NCBI GenBank assembly: GCA_963573385.1
Contig: CAUYLG010004908.1
Location: forward strand, 121,997 to 185,996
From: Cacajao melanocephalus
Lineage: Eukaryota; Chordata; Mammalia; Primates; Pitheciidae
DNA: 64,000 bases
Reading direction: 5' to 3'
The notes under the pieces were generated by a model that did not search any database, had not been told where the DNA came from, and saw nothing but the letters and a program-made list of their open reading frames with translations. Position numbers and translations under genes: made by a program. Each line of letters starts with the position of its first letter. Position 1 is the first letter of the stretch. This document shows positions 57,000 to 64,000 of the stretch, piece after piece.

Positions 57000-59255
57000 T
57001 AGAATACGGGAAATGGAAAGCAGGGAGCACTGGCGGTAGGACTCAATCTTTAATATCTCCAAAGTCCTACGCCAGTCCCTAGGGTCTTCAAAGACTCTGT
57101 AATACTTGCACTTTCCTCAGCCTCCCAGTCCCAAATACAAGAGGCTACCAGGATCGTGGCATTTACTGCCACAAAAACATTATCAGCAGAGATGTTACAT
57201 ATAGTTCAATACTTGTTGAAAACTTCTGCAGGAAGATAAGCATCTTTTGGCTCAAGAGCAAATCTGAAGATGCCAATTGCTTCAAGTGGTTTAATCAAGG
57301 TCAAATGCAGCAAATGCAAGTCTCTCAGCTATCAGATGGTTTGTTGCTCTGCTGTTGGGGAGGGGGATATTGTTCTAAGAAAAGCTATCTAATGGCAACA
57401 TGGCTCCAACAAAATGAGGCCATGGTAATGTGTTTGTACTTTGTAGACGTCTCCCCTCATGGGTTTACATTTCCAATCTCTCTAAGTAACTGTGGAAATG
57501 AAAACAAAATGAAAAACAAAAGAAGTCAGCCATTCCTATGATGTTTCTGCTCAAGGGCATGAAAACTAAGAAGGGCTAACAAAGAATAAAATAGATTCTG
57601 TAATTCTGCTGAAAATACTACTCTTTTCTTTCACACTCAGTACCTTCATTCAGTTAATTACTAACAGAGGAAAATCTATTTGACCAGAACGATTCAATAA
57701 TTGACTTTTAAGCGTCCCAGGGCTTCTTCATGGAGGCCTCAGAGCTACATATCTGCACAGCCTCTGTGGCATCACTGTTCCCATCTCGCCATTCTCATCT
57801 GTATGTGGGAGGAGAGGAAGGATGGTTCTCCCTCTAGGCCTGCCTTGTATGTTTACTCCTCTCAGCTTTGGAAAAGAATACGAAAATAGTGTTCCCTTTC
57901 ACAGTTCTCTTGAGTAGTAGTTAGAAGTAAAAGAAACTAGTTCTCGCTTTCTGCATTTTTTTTTTTTGCAAGGCAGATTACTAGGTAAATGTCATTATGT
58001 AAGTATTTCAACATTAAAACCTTTCCCTCTCACTTAGTTTATTTAAACTCTGTGCAATGTTTGTTGCCCTTTCATTTGATTCATCTCTACATCCTCTCTG
58101 TAGTTGGATTAAACAAATCAATGGTTTGAGGAGATTAACTCAAAGCTTTTCAAAGACTTTGACTTAGAAATTGTGGTTTAAGCATAAGCTATGGTTGAGA
58201 AGAATGAAATAAAAGCATATGCAAAAAAACTCAATCTTGTACTCATTAAGACATGGATTTATGTAAAACAATTCCAAACACACAGGAGTCATGGAACTCA
58301 AGGGCAAATAACTCCTCTGCAAGCTTTGATTTCAGGATTATTTCCTGTTCTTTAACCACTGGAATGCATATTAGACAAACCTCACACATGCAAATGTATT
58401 AAAGGGCAAACGTAAATACAAAATGATGGATGGTGAAGAAGGTAATTATTCATTTCACATAGATTGTAATCAATTACATTTAACTGTATGCATGGGGAGG
58501 TAAACCTCACAGATGAGTTTATCTGATTACAAATACTTGAACAAGCAACTCACTCCAAACAGCCCTTATGGAATTCTACAGAACAATCACTGGTACCTAA
58601 TAAGATAGTTTTTCCAAGATTTAAGGGTATAAAGCAAGATCACCAAGAAAGTACTACTGAGGGCTAAAAAAAAGAAATTATTTTTAATGGGCCTTAAGAA
58701 GAACTTCTCTACATAGCAGGAAAGTAATTCAAACACTTAAAAAAAAAAAGCTAATAAGCAGGCTTTCTCAAGTAATGAGATATTTTAAAGGGTTAGTTTT
58801 AATTTTCTTTTTTAAGCATGTGAATGTGAATTGACTGCTGAATCCCATAAGGTTTTTCAGAATAGTCAGGTTGCAAAAAAAGCACATTATACCTTGAAGA
58901 AAAAGCGGTCCTTGTATGCACTGCCACGTAAAATCAAATCCTCAAAAACAAATACAGGGAATTTTTTTTTCATTAAAATGCTACAAACTCTGTGCTATTA
59001 TTTGGCATAAAAAACAGGAACCTTTTGCAAAAATTTCTTGAAGTATTTTGGTAATTCTTCTGCCAAGGCTAACTTCAGGGTCTGCTGGTAAATCCATATA
59101 TAGATATATCTGATAAAGATATTCAGTCCATTACCTTTTTAGGAAGGACAGAGAAACAAACATGGTCCTGGTGAATTTGGTCACACATTCTGGCTAGAAC
59201 TGATTTCCTCCTAAAAATTTTAGTGTGGCCTCAAAGTAAAGACTTATCTCAAACA
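57000..59255. other. Intron without recognised repeat
   Basis: About 2.2 kb of AT-rich unique sequence between exons 1 and 2. No matching splice pairs or coding segments were seen. Confidence 0.5.
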
Positions 59256-59259
59256 AATA

Positions 59260-59605
59260 CAGTTATGCACCATAATGCCATTCCAGTCAACTACAGACCA
59301 CATATACTATGATGGTCTCATAAGATTATAATGCAGTATTTTTATTTTATCTTTTCTATGTTTAGATATGTTCAGATACATGAATACCTTACCATGGTGT
59401 TACAACTGCCTACAGTATTCAGCACAGTATTGTGCTGTACAGGTTTGTAGCCCAGGAGCAACAGGCTATACAACAGAGCCTACGTGTGTAGTAGGCTAAG
59501 CCATTTAGGTTTGTGTAAGGACACTCTGCAATGATCACAGAGCAAGGAAATCACCTAAGGATACATTCTCCCAAGGATCTCCCTGTAGCTAAGGGACCAT
59601 GACTG
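59260..59605. mobile_element. Tc1/mariner-type MITE with TA duplication
   Basis: Ends cagttatg and catgactg are inverted repeats, flanked on both sides by TA. The interior (taggtttgtgtaagg, cctacagtattcagcacagt) matches a familiar Tigger-related MITE whose exact name I do not recall. Confidence 0.7.
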
Positions 59606-59619
59606 TATTTGGTCTTAGT

Positions 59620-60400
59620 CCTTGACACAAGGGCTTCTAAGACCCTTGGAATCTCCAGAGTGATAAAATGTCCTTGTGTAAGTTAATGAGATAACCAATG
59701 GCTAAAAGCCCCTAAACAGCTATAGAATGGGGGTTGCCGGAAGTATAAGTGACCATGTGACTAGAGAGTTGGAACTTTCAGTTTCAGTGCCCAGACCTCC
59801 AGGGAGAGCAGTGGGCCCAGAGATTGAGTCTAATCACAAGTGGCTAATGATTTAATTAATTACACCCATGTAATGGGAGCTCCATTAAAAGCCTAACCAA
59901 TGGCGTCCAGAAAGCTACCAGGTTGGTGAACACATCCACAGTCCAGGAGGATGGAGCCCACATTCCATGGCACAGAAGCTCCTGTGTTTGGGATGCCTCC
60001 GGACCTCGCCCTGTGTACTTCTTATCTGGCTGTACCCTTTATTACAGCCTTTATACTAAACCAGTAAATGTGTTCCCCTGAGTTCTATGAGCCACTATAG
60101 CAAATTATTGAACCTCAGGAGGGCACCGTGGAAACCCCGAGTTTATAGCTAGTCTGTCAGATGTACAGGAGACCTGGACTTGTGACTGTTGTCTGAAGTG
60201 AAGGGCAGTCTTAGCATAACTCCAAGTGGTTAGTGTCATAATTAAATTATAGGACACCCAGATGGTATCTGCAGAGTTGGAAAATGGTAGGTATGGGGAA
60301 AAACCCAACATATTTGGTGTCAGAAGCATTGGGAGTTGTTTCCTTGCATACGTAAAGAGCACAGCACTGGCTGATGTATAATAAGCATTCAGCAAACAGC
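59620..60400. repeat. Interspersed repeat of unassigned family
   Basis: The stretch with ctatgagccactatagcaaa, gtctgtcagatgtacagg and atttggtgtcagaagcattg recurs in primate genomes as I remember it, but I cannot name the family. Confidence 0.45.
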
Positions 60401-60810
60401 AGCTATGTATTGCTATTTTTGGCAGTTTTAAGATCTTACAATCAAATCTTATATATATCTCAAGGCCATCTCTCTCCCTAAGTTATTAGCTACTACACTA
60501 AAAATAAGCATAACTAGCTGGGAATTTTATTAAGTGCTTTTCTGACACACTAAAATGAGTTTGCAAGGAATAAGCAAACAGACTGAAGAGCTGCTGTGGA
60601 AACCAACAAGGAATGATGAAAACATACACCAAGAATGACAAGGCCTCATCTCTAGTTCCAGAAATGTCACTCGGTCTCCTCAAATGCAAAATGGAGGATG
60701 AAGGGGGACTAATCAGACCATCTAAAAGGTACTCTCAGCTTTAAGAGTCTGTGAATTATTAGGTGTTTCCCTTTTTATTGTTTATTCTCAAAGAATCCTA
60801 GTTTTCCCTA

Positions 60811-61510
<700 letters not shown>

Positions 61511-61925
61511 GTCACAGTTTAAAACTACAAAGCAATACACTATATAAGATGTTATTATCAAGATATTTTTAGATGGCTTCAAGTAAACCACAGGCCAATC
61601 ACGTCCTCTGAAAAAAGCCACAGAGTCTAAAAAGTTGATATTATAGAAGAAATGCTTTTACATAAGGAAAGTAATGGAAGGTTGGTTCCACTGGTTTGTT
61701 TGCTAAAACAAGTTACTACCTGCAGTTACTAACTGTTGTAATTTACACTACCTCGATTCATAAGGTTAATTGAAATGTCAATAAAATATAAAAAGAAAAA
61801 TTCTTCAAGCCACATACCCTACAAAAGTAATAGCAATTATGGATCATCTTACACAGCATACAAATTTTTCAATTAGAGATCAAATACTAGTTGAACTGAA
61901 AAGGAAATGGATATTGACTGCTTAC

Positions 61926-62108
61926 CTTATCTTGTAGGGAAAAGGTGCCAGGGAAACCAGCAAAGAGAAACTTATTTTTGACTTTCAACTTCCCCAAATT
62001 TGCTACAATCAGATTATTTGATCTGGAACTTTCTGGGATCAGGAGAACGGGAGCACCAGCCTCAATATCCAGGAGAACCCGTGAACAGCGCTGGGCTTGA
62101 TCTCTCAC
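61926..62108 (-). CDS. VPS13D: VPS13D exon (window exon 1), central bridge region
   Basis: This exon has 61 whole codons, phase 0 at both ends. It begins VRDQAQRCSRVLLDI and ends TFSLQDK. The acceptor is a pyrimidine tract ending TTTCAG before position 62108; the donor GTAAGC starts at 61925. It belongs to the long repeating beta-groove part of the protein. No catalytic residues are expected. Upstream exons are beyond the right edge. Confidence 0.96.
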
Positions 62109-62164
62109 CTGAAAGAAGAAGGAAAATTGACTCAGAGGATAATTAATTCCCTAACATTACCATC

Positions 62165-62640
62165 AAATAACCTCAGGTTCCCAAAAGTTTCATGAGTTTA
62201 TAAAACAATTAAAATCATACAGAGCATATTCTATGACCACCATGGAGTTAAATTAGAAATCAGTACCAAGAAGATAATGGAAAATCCCCAAATATTTGGA
62301 AACTAAACAACAGACTTCTAAATAACCCCTAGGTCAGAAGAAATCACAGCGAAATAGAAAAAATATTTTCACTAAAATGACAAGGAAAATATAATACATT
62401 AAAATTTGTGAGATACACTTAAAACAATGCTTAGAGAGAGATGTACACCACTACTTCAGAAAGCAATAAAGACTTAAAAATCAGTAATTGAAAGCTTCCA
62501 CCTTAAGAAGCTGGAAAAAGAAAATTAAATCTAAAGTAGAAGGAAGAACATAAAAAGCATTAAATCAATGACATAGGAAACAGACAATACAGAAGAATCA
62601 ATTAAACATTCATAGAACACTGCATCCATAAACCACAGAA
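62165..62640 (+). mobile_element. Old L1 ORF2 fragment
   Basis: Sequence such as ttaaattagaaatcagtacc, aaatatttggaaactaaac and caatgcttagagagag matches older L1 ORF2 on the plus strand. A younger inverted L1 abuts it at 62648. Confidence 0.75.
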
Positions 62641-62647
62641 CATATGT

Positions 62648-63778
62648 TTTTTTTCTTAAGTTCTGGGGTACATGTGCAGCTCTTGCAGGATTGTTACATA
62701 GGGATATACGCATGCTATGGTGGTTTGCTGCCTCCATCTCCCCATCACCTACATTAGGTATTTCTCCTAATGTTACCCCTCCCCAATCTCCCCACCCCCT
62801 GCTATCCCTGCCCTAGTCCCCCAAGCCCTAATAGACCCCAGTGTGTGATGTTCCCCTCCCTGTGTCCATGTGTTCTCATTATTCAACACCCACTTATGAG
62901 TGAGAACAGGCAGTGTTTGGTTTTCTGTTCTTGTGTCAGTTTGCTGAAAATGATGGTTACCCAGATTCATCTTGTCCCTGCAAAGGACATGAACTCATCC
63001 TTTTTTATGGCTGCACAGTATTTCATGGTGTATATGTGCCACATTTTCTTTATCCAGTCTATCTTTGATGGGCATCTGGGTTGGTTCCAAGTCTTTGCTA
63101 TTGTAAACAGTGCCTCAATGAACATATGTGTGTGCACGTGTCTTTATAATAGATAGATTTATAATCCTTTGGATATATATACTCAGTAATGGGATTGCTG
63201 GGTCAAATGGTATTTCTATTTCTAGATCCTTGAGGAATTGCCACACTGTCTTCCACAATGGTTGAACTAATTTACACTCCCACCAACAGTGTAAAAGCGT
63301 TCCTATTTCTCCATATCCTCTCCAGCATCTGTTGTCCAGATTTTTTAATGATCGCCGTTTTAACTAGCATGAGATAGTATCTCAATGTGATTTTGATTTG
63401 CATTTCTCTAATGACCAGTGATAATGAGCATTTTTTCATACGTTGGTTGGACACATAAATGTCTTCTTTTGAAAAGTGTCTGTTCATATTTTTTGCCCAC
63501 TTTTTGAAGGAGTTGGTTTTTTGTTTTAGTTCTTTGTAGATTCTGGATATTAGCCCTTTGTCAGATGGGTAGCTTGCAAAAACTTCTCCCATTCTGTTGG
63601 TTGCCAGTTCACTCTAATGATTGTTTCTTTGCTGTGCAGATGCTCTTAAGTTTAATTAGATCCCACTTGTCTATTTTGGCTTTTGTTGCCAATGCTTTTG
63701 ATGTTTTAGTCATGAAGTCCTTGCCTATGCCTATGTCCTGAATGGTATTGCCTAGGTTTTCTTCTAGGGTTTTGTTTT
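62648..63778 (-). mobile_element. L1 3' end (primate age), same sense as VPS13D
   Basis: The T-run at 62648 begins the 3' end. ORF2 remnants run to about 63778, where the copy is 5'-truncated (minus-strand peptides [15 protein letters not shown] and ISRIYKELKQKTN). It is closely related to 55432-56310. Confidence 0.9.
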
Positions 63779-63905
63779 TTTGTTGTTTTGTTTTTATTTT
63801 TATTTTTTATTTTTTTAAAGAAAGAGACAAAAGAAGAAAGAAAGAGTGAAAGAAATAAAAAAAAAAAGAATGAGAGAAAGAAAGAGGAAGAGAAAGAGGG
63901 AGAGA
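63779..63905. repeat. T-rich then GA-rich low-complexity tract
   Basis: About 50 bases of T-rich sequence are followed by gaaag/gagaga runs. It probably grew from the T run of the Alu fragment beyond. Confidence 0.8.
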
Positions 63906-63946
63906 GAACGGGATTCTTGTTCTATTGCCCAGGCTAGAATGCAGTC
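63906..63946 (-). mobile_element. Short Alu fragment
   Basis: The bases gggattcttgttctattgc and ccaggctagaatgcagt match the beginning of an Alu on the minus strand and then stop. Confidence 0.65.
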
Positions 63947-64000
63947 TAAAAATGGGTATTAAAAACCTCTTTTATGCCAATAATTGTGCTTAACAATGGA

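Overview
The window is an interior slice of a primate, most likely human, nuclear gene. Dense Alu elements in several states of decay, primate-age L1 3' ends, MIR/L2 fossils and a large intron-rich gene point to this. One gene spans nearly the whole window on the minus strand: VPS13D, the bridge-like lipid-transfer protein of ER contact sites with mitochondria and peroxisomes. I recognise it from protein-level matches to remembered VPS13D sequence and from 26 consecutive exons. All have canonical GT-AG borders and mutually compatible reading phases. Together they give 4,108 coding bases, about 1,369 codons, or a little under a third of the roughly 4,390-residue protein. Transcription runs from high to low coordinates. 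The first exon in the window lies at 61926-62108 and the last at 1024-1166; the gene start and end are both outside.

Layout in the direction of transcription. Positions 62108-36645 carry ten exons of the long central bridge region. The exons at 35628-35702 and 31976-32182 encode the UBA (ubiquitin-binding) domain. Exons from 29968 down to 11395 encode the linker and the first part of the VAB (Vps13 adaptor-binding) beta-rich domain, including a 75-base exon at 22203-22277 that I recognise as the segment missing from the shorter isoform. Exons 7114-1024 continue the VAB region into the part catalogued as SHR-BD. No other protein-coding gene, rRNA, tRNA or recognised small RNA gene was found.

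The introns are filled by about 35 Alu copies or fragments (23 antisense to VPS13D, 12 sense), an old L1 invaded by four Alus (about 7390-10770), two related L1 3' ends in direct orientation (55432-56310 and 62648-63778), MIR and L2 remnants, three DNA-transposon insertions with visible ends, a candidate solo LTR (5494-5909), and an (AT)23 microsatellite at 22098-22143.

No obviously undescribed biological system is visible. The most interesting signals concern RNA processing: a 64-base segment with good splice sites that would act as a poison exon (21605-21668), a recognised alternative exon with the (AT)n tract 60 bases into its downstream intron, a pair of in-frame acceptors 114 bases apart (11605/11719), a run of six phase-symmetric exons across the UBA region, an Alu abutting a splice donor (52067), and inverted Alu pairs. 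Repeat names are from memory of consensus sequences; their borders are approximate unless a target-site duplication is quoted.
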